From Fennellomyces sp. T-0311 (Eukaryota > Mucoromycota > Mucoromycetes > Mucorales > Lichtheimiaceae), in contig JALLLT010000048.1 in the NCBI GenBank assembly GCA_025266875.1, positions 186,001 through 250,000 of the forward strand: a stretch of 64,000 nucleotides of DNA, written 5' to 3'. The translations under genes were made by a program, and so were the position numbers. Below are positions 48,930 through 61,136 of this stretch, piece after piece (position 1 is the first letter of the stretch; every line of letters begins with the position of its first letter). Below the pieces are notes generated by a model. That model searched no databases. It had not been told where the DNA came from and worked only from the letters and a program-made list of their open reading frames with translations.

Positions 48930-50588
48930 TTAGAAAAGTGGCAAATGGTGATGATGTCGATACTCCAATTTCTGCTGGATGTAAGACTCGGTTTCACCAG
49001 ACACCCATTTACAGCCACGAATATCCAATTCCTCTAGATGCACGCTGTGATCGACCAAGTACCGAACCCCTTCGTCGGTTACTGCGTCGCAATACGACAG
49101 CGTCACATGTTGCAGTCCGTCAATGGCAGCTAGTTGATGAACCAGACTGTCTGTCAAACCGGGTATCGAGCTAAAACGAATATGATGCATTGGCTGAGGG
49201 CGTTCCATTTCACTCAATCCAGAAACAAGGCCGGCAAGCGCGGCAGATTCCATGACACAGTTGATCGTATGGAGTTCGCGAACACAAGGCAGGAGGTGCT
49301 CAAGCAAGGGTAACAACGAGGAATCGATAAAGCATTGAGTGAATTCCAGTTCAAGTAATGTTTGTTGGGGATCGATCGCCGATCTGAGTGAGGTGATAAA
49401 CCACGGGCACTGATCCATGTAGTTGCGACAAAATGTGGATGTCACCTCCTGCGTCCTGTTTCCAACGCTCACACGTGCTCTGATGGTAGAACGATACTGA
49501 TACATCTGTCGCGTATGCTGCAATCGCAAGTATTGGCCATGGTAGAGCCTGAGTAAGCTGGTAGCGTCAAATGAGGTGTCGTCGTGGAACACGGTCAAGT
49601 CCTTGATGGGATCGGCCCATACGATTTGGCAGAGATCGATCCAGTTCTCGGGTACGCAAGCGACTGCCAGTGCGCGTAGACCGGGGGTGACGGCGGGCGG
49701 TTCATCCCAATACGCATCGAATTCGTCGCACTTGCCAGTGTTCAGACCGAGGTAGCGCATAGTGGAAGGGCATTGTCTCCGGATGGACAAAAGAGGCAAG
49801 GGGTCTTGGCACCCGCCCAATTTGAGATATATTAGCTGTGGACAAGCGGCGAGCACCGTCTCAATTTCGCGTGGGGTGATGCTTGGACCGCCTGACCAGC
49901 TTAAATGGGTAAGTTTGGAGCCATTCGGCATATCCCCATCAAACAGGGTGTCTGCATAAGGCATATCCACACGCAACCGTTCAAGCCCAGGGCAGGCCGA
50001 CAGAAGTGTTGGCCAAAGCGGCCAATCGGAAGTTTCCCGCCCGCAATAAGTCAGCGTCAGTTCCGTCAATGGCAAAAGGCGTAGGGTTTGCAGGACATCA
50101 TGGCCAGAAAAGTGCGCGCCGTCCTGTTCTTCGTGTATGGCTAATGGCGTGGTTTAATACGTGACTATGGCTTACTTTATTTTCCCGCATTTACCCAATG
50201 ATTTCAGTTGGTTTAACCGACCAGACTGGATCAGACCGATGGTTGCACTGAGCGTTTTTTCGCTGGCGTAATAGCTGTGGTAGCTCCTTATGTACTTTTC
50301 GACGGCTGCCAGCTGAGGTATTAAGGTGTCGTCGTCTTTCATGATGCTTATCTCGTGCCACAAGCTGGGGCTGCTCTGGATGCGGTCGCGCCAGGTCTGG
50401 CTGACGGCCATGCAGTCGAAAAGCTCCTTGATAGGGAAGTGTTGTAGGATGCCAGGAACGAGCTCGCAGGGGAGACAGTACAGAAAGTCGACTGGTTGTG
50501 TTTGGAAGGATGGTGGGGATGGCGGAATGGAGGGCTGCTCGTGCTCCATTGGCAGTTGGAATTGGAGTTGGATTGATGTATAGGACAT
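48930..50588 (-). CDS. F-box / leucine-rich-repeat protein
   Basis: Putative SCF substrate adaptor. Minus-strand exons 50195..50588 and 48930..50140 give 534 aa. After a Pro-rich leader, the F-box reads LYCLPCELVPGILQHFPIKELFDCMAVSQTWRDRI in several overlapping pieces (about residues 35-70). Irregular LRR units follow (LTELTLTYCGRETSDWPLW; LTHLSWSGGPSITPREIE; LIYLKLGGCQDPLP) and two canonical C-terminal ones (GLQHVTLSYCDAVTDEGVRY; LEELDIRGCKWVSGE). The donor is G|GTAAAT at 50194, chosen over GTAAGC 20 nt downstream because of phase. It is distinct from the TPR/F-box protein at 42 kb: no TPR and different LRR spacing. Confidence 0.87.
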
Positions 50589-50889
50589 GAGGTCGAGGGT
50601 GAAGAAAGAGTGGTATGTCAAGAGCTGGTGGTGTTGCTTGTGCAACTAAATACGGGTTTGAAGGGACAATGAGAAAATTATCATATCATGAGACTAAGGA
50701 AGGGCTGCTCATGCTTTTCATATGCCGGGCTGCGGTGTGTAACGCGGACGCATTGCTGCATTGAGGCAGTTTTCGCCATAAATGCACGCCACGTTTTTCG
50801 CCGCTCATGTCACGCAAGCAAACAAGTCATAGAATGGCCTTTTTTATTATCATTCTGTCTCAATCCCCTTTGCATGATGATGGACTGCT

Positions 50890-52097
50890 TCATACGCGGA
50901 TCGTCTCCATCACCTCGTCGTCCTCGTCGTCGTCCGAAGACACGTTGCCGTCCTCCCCGCGTCCTCCGCCGCCGCCCTCGTTCTGGAGTTCGGCGGCCGA
51001 CGGGCGCTGCTTGTACTCTGGCTTCAGCTGGTAGTTGCTGGCATACGGGCCGCGCTTGTTGAGGATGCAGATATCGGCCAGCACTTCCTTGAGGTACTGC
51101 GACGGCTGCTTGGTGTGTTCAACAATGCCCTTGAACGACCAGTACGGGTATTTTTCGAAAGCAGCAAACAGCACGTCCATAAGCTCGTTCCGTGGCATTC
51201 GGGTGGCCTTCTCCTTGTCGGTCTTTTGTTTCTTGGATTGCTAAAGCAGAGAGCGTAAGTGCCCCCAACCCAACAACACCACTCTTCTCCAAAAGCTTAC
51301 AATGAAATCCGAGAATCCCGTGCTGGCCATGGCGTTGCTTGCACCAGGAACAAACACAGGCTGGTTGTTCTGTCCTAGCACCTGGACCGTGCGCTGGGGT
51401 GTACCTGCATCAATCACACGTTTCCGCATGATGTCTCGGTACGGTTGGAACTGTGTAGGTGTTGCTGAACATTCATGATGCACCGTGCCATTGATCGATT
51501 TGACTGCGCAAAAGCCATTGTCAACTTCAAAGGCCTTTCCGTCTGCAAAAGCAAAACGCTTACCTCCGTGCTCTCCTTCCGTAAACACATATTTGTTGAT
51601 GACTTCCTCGCCTTCTGGGATATGAATGCTGTATTCCCGAGGGATGTTGTCTGTTTCGTTTTCCGGAAGAACAAGTGAGATCTAGACTCTTTGATGAGTA
51701 AAAAAAAAAAGTAGATGTTCCAAGGTCGGGCAACATACTCGGCTCGATCGTCCTGGTGGTGCTCTGTATGACAAAGAAAATGAGTTCCTGTTTCTTCCCT
51801 CTCTTGACTGAAAGGGTTGCTTACTCGCTATAGATGCGTACGCTTCCCAAGCTGACATTGTCCTGATCTACGCTATTCCATTTGTCTGCAAGGAATTTAG
51901 GGACCTGGAAACAACCCGATGAGTTCGGCAATGCAAGTCTGGCTTTTGGGGTGCAACATTACTTTAACAAGCCAAACTTTGGTATCCGAATTGTCTAACT
52001 TTAAATCATCATCGTCGTCGTCTACGACTTCGTCTAATGGTCCTGGATCATCCTCGAAAAATGCGTCCACATTAGGATTAGACGTATTGTCAGACAT
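50890..52097 (-). CDS. TFG2: TFIIF beta subunit (RAP30/Tfg2)
   Basis: General transcription factor for RNA polymerase II initiation and elongation. Minus-strand exons 51963..52097, 51825..51904, 51739..51763 (25 nt), 51301..51681, 50890..51240 give 323 aa. After an acidic N-terminus (DEVVDDDDDDLKLDN), the dimerisation domain begins KVWLVKVPKFLADKW and continues VRIYSEAPPGRSSRISLVL across the micro-exon. The winged-helix C-terminal domain reads ELMDVLFAAFEKYPYWSFKGI, TKQPSQYLKEVLADIC and NYQLKPEY. The tail is Gly/Asp-rich. Length and order fit the fungal family. Its start is 67 bp from the stop of the upstream DAD1 gene on the same strand. Confidence 0.94.
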
Positions 52098-52164
52098 GTC
52101 AAAGAGGAAAAGAAGGCAAAAGGCCAGTGGGTTCTCAAATGCATAACCGTGACTTTTTTTTTAT

Positions 52165-52648
52165 TCAGCCCAACGAATGCACGCAAAAGAAGTGCAAGAG
52201 CAACGAAGCGACAACAAAGTCAGCAAATGCACTAAGCCAGCGTATCAGTACATCATCTTTTTCCATCATTGACCCGCTTTACCGCTCTGGAGAGATCGAT
52301 GAAAAAGTGCTCTTATTCTCTGAATTGGTTTGAATACGCAAATTCACTGTCACGCCAACATGCAAACGTTGAGTCGTTGCCCAGACAACTTGACCTTTTT
52401 TACTCACCTGCAAGAACAAAGCTGCCTACGGTAGATATAAACCCAGCCAAAAAGGCATTGTAAGGGAATGTACCGGCCAGGACCATGTACACAAATTGCG
52501 CAATCCCGGTGATCATAATGTACGCCAGGTACACATCAATAAGCTTCAGACTTCCAGGGGTATCTTTTTGGTAGGCTGTCCAGAACAACTGAGCAGCCGT
52601 TGCAGTCGATACAGCTTGCTGTTGTTGTTGTTGCTTAACGCGTGGCAT
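52165..52648 (-). CDS. OST2: Oligosaccharyltransferase subunit Ost2/DAD1
   Basis: Small ER membrane subunit of the N-glycosylation oligosaccharyltransferase. Minus-strand exons 52408..52648, 52283..52346, 52165..52231 give 123 aa. After a Gln run (VKQQQQQQAV) come ATAAQLFWTAYQKDTPGSLKLIDVYL, a first membrane helix (YIMITGIAQFVYMVL), GTFPYNAFLAGFISTVGSFVLA, then [36 protein letters not shown]. The last junction (GAGCG|GTAAAG to TGCATTTGCTG) completes the family motif SPERAFADF. The start is the Met at 52648; an in-frame upstream extension lacks family similarity. Confidence 0.94.
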
Positions 52649-52788
52649 GTTTTGACAAAAGGAAAGCAAAGAATATAGGACGAGTGTATAGGCTCCGATG
52701 ATCATGCAGAATGAGAACGCCGTCTGTGTAACCATGAAACGAAAAAGTTGCTTTTGTTTTTTTATTATAAACGTAATGTAAACAAGAA

Positions 52789-55517
52789 TTATTCTCTGCT
52801 GCGAAAGGCGGGGCGATAACGCGCCATCATGACCGGAGAGTCATCTTCAGCGTCATCCAAAAGAGGTCTTGATGATCGTCGACTACTTGGACTGGCCGGT
52901 GAAGACATGCTTGGGCTTCGAGGCCCGGTAGGTCGTAGTCCTTGGGCTGGCATGTAACCTCCAGGCGACATCATGTATGGACCAGGAGACATGGGACTGG
53001 GTGGTGTTAATGGACTGCCAAGGGCGAGTGGTGGTGGTGGGGCTCCCATATATGGATGCATGGGAGGGGGTGGGTACATGAGTGGCATGCCTGGTGGTGG
53101 TGGTGGTCCAGGCATATAACCGTTATTATACATCATCATCTGCTGTTGCTAATTTCATTTGTTGGCTTCCAGTTCAATACAACGATAAAGTGCTTTACCT
53201 GATGGTGCTTCATCCATTGTTGCTGTCGTTGTTCAAACAACCGACGTTCCTTTTCACGTTCAATCATGGAGCGATCGGCATGATGTTGCTGAACTCGCTC
53301 GTTGACTCGAAGATTGTTTCCTTCCTTGCGATCCTTTTCGCGGCGAGAGATCATGCCCACGAAGCCGCCTTCAGGCACCCGAGGCTTGGTTTGCTCCACC
53401 TGAATCAACGGCTGGCCCGTGGCGCGACAATATTGAATTTGCTCCTTGGCAGTGAGCTGTTCACCCAAATAGGTGTCTAACAGACTATTTTGTGGAGCAA
53501 AGTGATCTGATAGCGAAGGGATCATAGGAGCCCCTTCACACTCGTAGCCGTCGTGATCGACGTCATAGGGATGGCGCCTATCCATGGATCGTTTGCCGTA
53601 ATAGGAGTCGTCGTCATCATAGTCGTCCCATCCGTGTTGTTGATGATCCCAAGAGGATCGACGGCGGCGCGCATAATCTGAAGGTGACAGGTGACCAAAG
53701 TAACTGCTTGCGCTACTTGCAGCACCACTCGAAGATTGTCGATCCACGGATTCTCGTTCAGATAACTTGACGTTGGCCGGAAGCGAGTACTTGCGATCAC
53801 CAGACTTGTCCATGTATTTGCCAAAATCCATGGATAGGGAAAAGTCCCCAAAGAGCGACGATGACGAAGGGGCAGGCTGCTCTTTGGCACTTGCAACCGA
53901 TCCTTGTCGACTACGCACAGCTTCGTCTGTTGCTTGGGGTGTTTCTAACAATGATGAAGCACTGGATTGCCCGCCAGGGGATCGTGATACGTCGAATCCA
54001 TTGCCAAAGTCGAAATCGGGTATGAGTGATTCCGCAGCGGATTTGGATCCAAGTCCAGCTGTCGACCCTGCGCGTGAGGCAAGTTGGCTTTTGGTTTTAG
54101 CAATAGGTTCATCATCGCTATCGACTTCCTCTTCATCCTCATCCTCCTCATCGTCTTCCTCTTCACTTTCGTCGCTAGAGTCGGCTACTTGACGTGCAAA
54201 CTTGTATCGAGCATCTTTGGATGGACGCCGGCTGTTGCTGCGGGGCAAATCATCATCATCGTCGCTATCGTACATCATGCCATCCGAAACAGATCGATGA
54301 CGCAAAGGAAGCGATGTAGTGGCACTGGCAATCGAAGCAGTGCCGTCCTCACATGCCACTGTTATCAATGGTAAACTGTTGGCGCGCACACCGCCTGGTG
54401 GACGAATAGGTTCGGAAAGCTTCTTGTGCAATGCCTCAATAAACATGTTCTCCTTTCGATCCATAAACGACAACACATCATCGGTCTCGAGAAACAGACG
54501 CAGGGACCCAGAATCACCATAATTGAGTGCCTGTTGGTTGGTTGGGTCCGTCACCAATTGCTGCGGTCGACCATGCAATCTGTACGCATCGAAAATAGCC
54601 AATAATCCTGCAGCCATCTGCTGGCACTGATCCGTCATCAACAGTATATGGCCTTGTTCCGGGCTCTTTTCGCCCTTGCGTAACATCATTCCATCGATAC
54701 GCATAATGCAGCTCTTGTCGATCAACTGTGGAAGTTCTGGATAGATGGCATAGGCATGCGTAATATCGGTCATGACAAGTGTGGGCGTTTTGGATTTCCT
54801 TGATTCCAGGACTTGCAGTTGGGCATCGCCTTCGGGAACCGATTTGGATTGAAACAGTTTGCGTTGCTGCTGTTCGGGATGGTCGATGACGATCCATTGC
54901 TTGTGCCAATCACCTTGATGACACACCTGAGCTTCCCATTTGTGATGATGGTGGATATCGGCTGCAGGATCAAAGTGTTGCAACAAGAGCTTTTGGGTGA
55001 ACAGCATGTGCAATTTTTGCTTTTCAAAGCAGGCCAATCGAAGAGCACATATCCAACGCAACATGGTTTGTTCATCCGAAGCTTCGAGATGGATCGTCTT
55101 CCTTTTCGAGGTGGTTAAAACGAACATGCGCTTGTCCTGCTGTTCCACGACACAATCCGAAATGTTGGTATATTGCGGCATCACGCGCTGTTGTTGCACT
55201 TCGGCATCCCACATGGACAGGTTGGAACCGCAAAGTTCAGCAAAGCAGCGTGTACGGGAAGATTCGTTCGTATTGTGTCTGAAAAGATAGCCTTCGATGT
55301 ACACTTTTTGGTTATAGTTGTCAAACGTTTGAACAAATGATTTCATATCGTCCGATAAGGTGTCTGGTGGACTCGCCGCAGGTGTATTGGCCTTGATGAA
55401 CCGAGCTGGACGGAAGCTGACCATGCGACTGTTGTTGTTGAACCGAGCTGGACGCAGCGGATGCACTTGCTCTTCGGATTCACCAGGTGATGAGGCTCGA
55501 CGCAGGAACGAACTCAT
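52789..55517 (-). CDS. CAF120: PH-domain protein of the CAF120/Skg3 family
   Basis: CAF120 is a CCR4-NOT-associated factor with a paralogue at the bud neck in yeast. Exons 53199..55517 and 52789..53148 give 892 aa. The N-terminal third holds a PH domain (about residues 70-170: KVYIEGYLFRHNTNESSR; CFAELCGSNLSMWDAE; RKTIHLEASDEQTMLRWICALRLACFE) and a second PH-like segment (WEAQVCHQGDWHKQWIVID to MAAGLLAIFDAYRLHG). This is followed by disordered acidic/Ser-rich sequence, a Lys/Glu/Gln helix (RRLFEQRQQQWMKHHQ), and a Pro/Met/Gly-rich tail encoded by the second exon. The single intron (53149..53198) is phase 0. Fungal PH-PH architecture with a long disordered tail supports the call; the precise paralogue is uncertain. 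Confidence 0.82.
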
Positions 55518-56611
55518 TGTTCTATAATATTATCTATTGGATCTATCGGGTTCTAACGAGGCTTGGGCTTGGCTTGAGTTTGACAGCTTTATATATATAT
55601 GAATAACTACGGCTTACCCAACGCACAAAGGAAAGGAAAGGAAAGAGGTTACGTTAGAACGCACAAAGGAAGGGAGGCAAAATATAAGAGAAAAAAAAAG
55701 AGAGAGATAGTCGTTTTACGATGGGAGAGAATCGCTGGAGCTTTAAAGAAAGACATATTAGGGGCACGAAGGAGTTCAGCGCAAAAGTATGACATGATTG
55801 AGTTGGTTTTGTTCACGTTAAAAAAAGGTGCTTCTCCTTTTTCTTTGTATGAGAAGGGGGGCTCATCCAAAAAAATGGGCCTTCCTTTTCCTTTTAGCTA
55901 ATAATAGTCGAACTCCAACCCAAACACATGTCTGGTGCATCTGGCCCTTGTCTGTGTCACTTATCGACAACATTTGCACAAAAAAAGAGCATAATATGCA
56001 ATAAAGCCGGTAGTGGCGGCCTATTTCGATCGTAACCAAGGTCGAAAGCCGATAAATTCTTGGTCAGCGTAGCAACTCATTATATCCATTCAGATATGTT
56101 CAATTCGCGGGGGAAAAAAAAGAGTTTCTTTTTTTTTTGTCGAGAACTTTCCCCCGATTTGTTTTTACTTTCAACAGGGTGGAAAAAAAGCCCAATAAAA
56201 AGAGTTGGTCGATGATCCTGTTTATTTTCGGCGATCCAGCATTCGGATAACAAAATGGAGTCGGTCGATTAAATAGGTAGACCCACGTCAATTGCTTGTG
56301 CCCATTATGCAGGGGAGAAGTTTAGGCGATATGAAGCGGACCGTCAGCGAATATTTTACATATTTTTTTCTCACACAGTGTGTGCAATCCCAAAAGAGGG
56401 GCGATTCTTTTATGAATCACAGAATTTAACCGAGCGGGGTGTCCGACAACCAATGGATCGTCATGAATCATTTTGCTTAAGTCTTGATGAGCCGTTTTGA
56501 TTGGTCAGATCAAATTTGTCATAGCGACAAGCCAATGCTTTATAAAAGGATCTAAAACGTTGACACTTTTTAATACCATTATCTCTTTTTTCTATTAAAA
56601 AACTACAAACA
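55518..56611. other. Intergenic region with promoter of the isopropylmalate synthase
   Basis: About 1.1 kb between divergent genes, rich in homopurine/homopyrimidine runs (for example 55685..55710 and 56125..56140). No gene visible. The right end carries CCAAT-like and TATA elements listed separately. Confidence 0.45.
56447..56549 (+). promoter_or_regulatory. CCAAT and TATA elements of the isopropylmalate synthase gene
   Basis: CCAAT occurs at about 56449, inverted as ATTGG at about 56500, and again at about 56532. A TATAAAAGG box lies at 56541..56549, 63 bp before the ATG. A TGAATCA element at about 56464 is one base from the Gcn4-type TGACTCA, which would fit amino-acid control, but one mismatch makes this speculative. 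Confidence 0.55.
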
Positions 56612-57922
56612 ATGCCTTCCAACGCAGCTGCCAACGTCCACAACGGCAAAGAACGTCTGATTGTCTTTGACACTTCTCTGAGAGACGGTGAACAGGTAAA
56701 TAACTTATCGCAACCTGCTCTTTACTGCATAAACTAACGCATTCCACCTTTTTCATAGTCTCCTGGTGTTTCTCTGAACACGGAAGAAAAAATTATTATT
56801 GCCAAACAACTGTCTCGTCTCGGTGTCGATGTCATTGAAGCTGGTTTCCCCATTGCGTCTGTTGGCGATTTCGAAGCCGTGCAGCGAATCGCACGCGAAG
56901 TGGGTCCTCTCATGGAAGGTCGTGAACATATCGGTGAGCCAATGACGATCTGTGGTCTTGCACGATCAACGCCTGGCGATATCAAGCGATGTGCTGAAGC
57001 CATTCAAGATGCGCCCAACCGTCGTATCCACGTCTTTTTGGCGACATCGGATCTCCATCTCGAACACAAGCTGAAAATTGACCGCGCTGAATGTGTTCGA
57101 CGCGCGGTTGCGGCTGTCACTTTGGCGCGTTCGTATGTTCCTCAAGTCGAATTCTCTCCCGAAGATGCCGGTCGTTCCGATCCCGAATTCCTTTGTGAAG
57201 TGCTTGGAAAGGTCATTGAAGCGGGTGCCACCACGCTGAACATTCCCGATACCGTTGGCTACAACTTGCCAGAGGAATATGGCGCCTTGATCAAGCATTT
57301 GGTCGAAAATACACCTGGTGCTGACAAGGTCACCTGGTCCACGCACTGTCACAACGATCTGGGCTTGGCCACTGCCAATACGCTGAGTGGCGTTCGCAAC
57401 GGCGCGCGCCAAGTGGAAGTCACCATTAACGGCATTGGTGAACGTGCAGGCAACACAGCCATGGAGGAGGTTATCATGGCTATTCATACGCATCCCCATG
57501 CCTTCCCAGTCTACCACAACATCAACACCAAGCTGATCTTCCCTACGTCAGTGATGGTTTCCGATATGTCTGGTATGATTGTCCAGCCAAACAAGGCGAT
57601 TGTCGGTCGCAACGCCTTCCTTCACGAGTCGGGTATCCATCAGGACGGTGTTCTCAAGAATCGTCAGACCTACGAAATCATCAGCGCCGAAACGGTCGGT
57701 GTCACGGATATTGCTCTGGTCTTGGGCAAGCATTCGGGTCGCAATGCTTTCCGCGAACGCTGCAAGGAGTTGGGCTTTGCTGCCATCAACGAGGAGGAGT
57801 TCCAAAAGGCATTCGTGAGCTTCAAGGCCATGTGCGATAGCAAGAAGAACGTCAACGATGAAGATATCTTGGATATCCTCAACAAGATTGAAACCGTGCC
57901 TTCCACTCACGTTGAGTTGTAA
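56612..57922 (+). CDS. 2-isopropylmalate synthase, LeuA type, without regulatory domain
   Basis: Condenses acetyl-CoA with 2-oxoisovalerate in leucine synthesis. Exons 56612..56695 and 56759..57922 give 415 aa. Catalytic HMGL-like barrel: [19 protein letters not shown] (RDGEQ catalytic loop split by the intron), [36 protein letters not shown] (metal-binding HxHxD), NGIGERAGN; then subdomain I ([36 protein letters not shown]) and subdomain II, ending [16 protein letters not shown]. Typical bacterial and plastid enzymes continue about 120-130 residues with the leucine-binding LeuA dimerisation domain; here a stop follows at once and no later exon is seen. The sequence resembles the bacterial/plant LeuA class more than the fungal Leu4 class, suggesting transfer or retention. 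No targeting presequence is visible. Confidence 0.9.
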
Positions 57923-59828
57923 TACCCCACCCTCTTCGCTTAATCTAATTCCCACCACCCCATCTTCCAACGACCGCATCCCCCCGCTGGACCGGATATC
58001 ATTTTGCATGTACATTCTCTTTCATTCGCCCGTAAATATTTGAAAGCATTTCCTTTATTAAAGACAATTTAAACAAAGCCTATGTGTGTGTCTTATGACG
58101 CGTTAGTCAAGAACTGGACAGCAAAAGAGGGAGGGTACTGTTCCATCAGTCATAGTATATAAGGTTGAAGTCATCGGAAGCAGCAAGTTAAACTTTTCTG
58201 CCCCACTGCAACTGTAATACATGTGGAAAACATCATTTGGTTTTCCCCTCCCTTTTTCTTTTAGGTTACCTAACAGACCGGATCGTATGGGGAATACACA
58301 AGGTACCATAGACTTGATCTCATAAAGTCAGGTAAAAGAGGACAAACGCACGCATGCCAGTAACGCAGGCGTTTCAAAGGGAAAATAGAGAGAAGGAAAG
58401 GAAAGAGTCGGTTTTGCGACCTTTTTTCTCAGATTCACACCTTTTTGCTTTTACGCCACATATAAACAACATGACTTCGTGTGACTCTGAGCTACAAAAC
58501 GCCTGCAGGTCCAGAATCACGTCTGTCAACAATGGACTCCAGAGAACATCTTTCATAGTCACAAGAGATGACGTGTCGAGAGAATACGCGGATGCAACAC
58601 GCACTTACTTGCTTTCACGTAGCAAAGAGATTTTGAACTATGGGGGGACGTGTGGCAGAGACTGTATGTAGTTGTGGAACGTGTCAGCCATGTTGGTTGC
58701 TGTTCCGCAGTTCTTCAAGCGTCCCCAATGCTCCACAGCGTGCGATACGATGGATGATTGATTAGACTCTTGGTCCAGCCGTGTCCAGCTGCGAAGGATT
58801 GGCTGAGATGCAGGATTCAATCCGTACGGTTCCACTAGTATTTGTCATGGCCAAGGATCCATGATCGCGGGTGATACCCTCGGTCTTTGTGGGTCAAAGC
58901 ATTTTTTTCCTGACAAGTGACGATCAGTAACTGTGTGACCATAGCATTGATGGACTTTGAAGTATTCAGCCTTCGCATGGTTACTACCAAGGGGATGCTC
59001 CTACATCAATAAACGTGTCAGTAAACGGCAATATTAAGAAACAAAAGTATGTCCCCCGTGATGTCCGCGCGACCATGCAATACCGACGTCTTGTTGACAC
59101 ATAATTTGTTTTTCTTTCTCAAACGCAAATGAAATAAAGGGATTCACAAGAAAGCCCCTAATGGGTGGGCATCCGATACCAGGAGGGCAGTGGTTTGGAA
59201 TGTCAGTGCTCATTTACTGCTATAATTGATCGACACCTGCTCTTATGTATAGAAGGAGAGGGGCTTCGTTCAAAGGAGAGAGTGATGACTTCCACTATGG
59301 TGCGGCGAACCCAATTGGTCATGAAGGTTCCACTGCAGATGCAACAACGACCGATCTATGGGCGCTGGCAGAAAGAAGGAGAAAGGCTATATTAGCTGAG
59401 GAACTCTCCCTAGCGCAATAAAAAAAGAAACATGGCGCCAACAGCAAGGTCGGTAAACGAGTCGGCAAAGACAATTTATCTGGGCCTTGGCACATATCAA
59501 CAAATTCACGGCGATTGCTGCAGGTTGTGAAAATGACTAGGTCATATGTGCAGCTGCGACGGGTGGCACCGCTCTTCAAGAGGAGGAGCCATGAAAAAAA
59601 GGCGTGGGTGTTGTCAGATGCGAAACCTTATAGATTAATTAACATTCTTATCGTGAAGAATGCAAAACAGGGTCACGAAAAGAAGTCTTCTGACGAAAAG
59701 ATGAGATGAAAAAGGGCTGAAACCCCATTGAATATGCGCCATGCCGTGAAGACGTCGGGTCTTCCTAAACTGGATCGCGTTTTCTCTTTTTTGTTTTTTA
59801 AAGCTTTTCCTCTTTCATTCATTTCACC
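57923..59828. other. Gene-free stretch
   Basis: About 1.9 kb between two plus-strand genes. The first 150 bp look like a C-rich 3' UTR with TTTATTAAAG near 58055. The remainder holds only short open frames without domains or splice partners on either strand. The last 60 bp are T/C-rich, a leader for the Rieske gene. Confidence 0.45.
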
Positions 59829-61136
59829 ATGGGCAAAAGCAAAGGTGCCTTTTCTCTCTTGGATAGTTACATGATGGCCAACCCTCCAATGGACGCAGGT
59901 GTGTGCTCAACCAAGAAAAAAAAACAGTATGAAAAAAACACTAACTCCATTATCAAAAGGCGAAAACGGTAATGACAATGTTCCATTGCCCGATTCCATG
60001 GTACCGTTATCAATATTCCGCAGTACTTTTTTTGTCTGTTTCTAAATATAGCTGAACAATAGCGATCGTCGACATTGCTGGAGCAAATTGGCAAAGAACG
60101 ATCGTGGACCGACGAACAAATTGACCACGACGTCGATATTTTGGAAAACAACCGACTCTATTTCGTAAGCGTTTTTTTTTTTTTACTAACTTGCTGATAA
60201 ATATAATCACTCACCTGTAAAAAACAGGTACGGGACTTGCGTGCATTATCGAATCAAAGTTGGACGGTAAGATATCACCGTGGTTACCCAGTTTTGACAG
60301 CGTTCCGTGTTACCATGGGGTTTTTCTGATCGCAAATTTTCAAAAAGGTACTTGAACTCTTGCCACTGGTTCGTGATTTACTTCGCAACGCAATCGACCC
60401 AGAGTGGGAAAGCAATAGTCGTAAGCGTGCTCTGGCAAAATAGAGGACAAAAAATTGGGCTGACGAGGGATTTGCAGGAGGCTATGATTCGTACAAGGAC
60501 AAGAAAAAGATGAAGAAGGAAAAAAAGAAGAAGAAGAAGCAACAGAAGATGATGTTTGGTAATCCTGTCACACCCATGCGCATTGAGGCAGAAGGCGATA
60601 CTTTGGCTCAAGATCCCGAGACGTTGCGAAATACCATCCGTAACGGATCGATCGATGTTGGACTAGCCGATGTTGGAAACGCTCGTGCCGAATCAAATGG
60701 CACCCATTCCCACAAGTCCGTATCCTTTACTGGAACAACCATGGTCGGCGAAGCTGCTACGGAAAGCAACAAGAATAAGAAGAAAAAGATGATGATGGAG
60801 GATAGCAGTAGTAGCAGCAGCAGCAGTAGCAGCAGTAGCAGTAGTTCGGAGGGTGAGGAGCAACAACAGCCACTGGCCAATGGCAACGGCCGGAAAGTGT
60901 TCTCTGGTCGGCCAATCACAGCTGTGAGCAGCAACCGCATCCAGGTCCGCACATCATCCGGCGAAACATACGAATGTGATCGATTCTGTCCCCATAAGGG
61001 AGTCGATTTGGCTACATGGGGTCAAGTTCTCGGTAACCAACTTGTTTGTACCAAGCATAACTGGCGATTTGGTCTCGAGAGTGGGGTCGGCCACAAAGGA
61101 AGATCTATTCACCCTTGCCGCGTCAACGACTGGTGA
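59829..61136 (+). CDS. Soluble Rieske [2Fe-2S] domain protein
   Basis: Six exons: 59829..59898, 59960..60000, 60063..60164, 60228..60266, 60348..60420, 60478..61136, giving 327 aa. The C-terminal ~90 residues are a Rieske fold (ITAVSSNRIQVRTSSGE...), with cluster ligands in CPHKG and CTKHNW, about 16 residues apart, ending GRSIHPCRVNDW; it should bind a [2Fe-2S] cluster. No membrane helix precedes it, so it is not the bc1 subunit; closest in plan to the soluble RFESD-type proteins. The N-terminal ~110 residues form a helical region I do not recognise (SWTDEQIDHDVDILENNRLYF; VRDLRALSNQSWTVLELL). The linker contains a poly-Lys run and a 15-residue poly-Ser run (AGC/AGT repeat at about 60805..60846). 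Redox partner and role unknown. Confidence 0.85.
60804..60847 (+). repeat. AGC/AGT trinucleotide run coding poly-Ser
   Basis: Imperfect trinucleotide array within the Rieske protein linker, coding 15 consecutive Ser. Mixed AGC and AGT codons; length variation would change only a linker. Confidence 0.85.

Noticed and set aside
53767..54192. 141-codon frame on the plus strand, Ser/Asp-rich
   Set aside because: Antisense of the repetitive acidic/Ser region of the CAF120-like gene.
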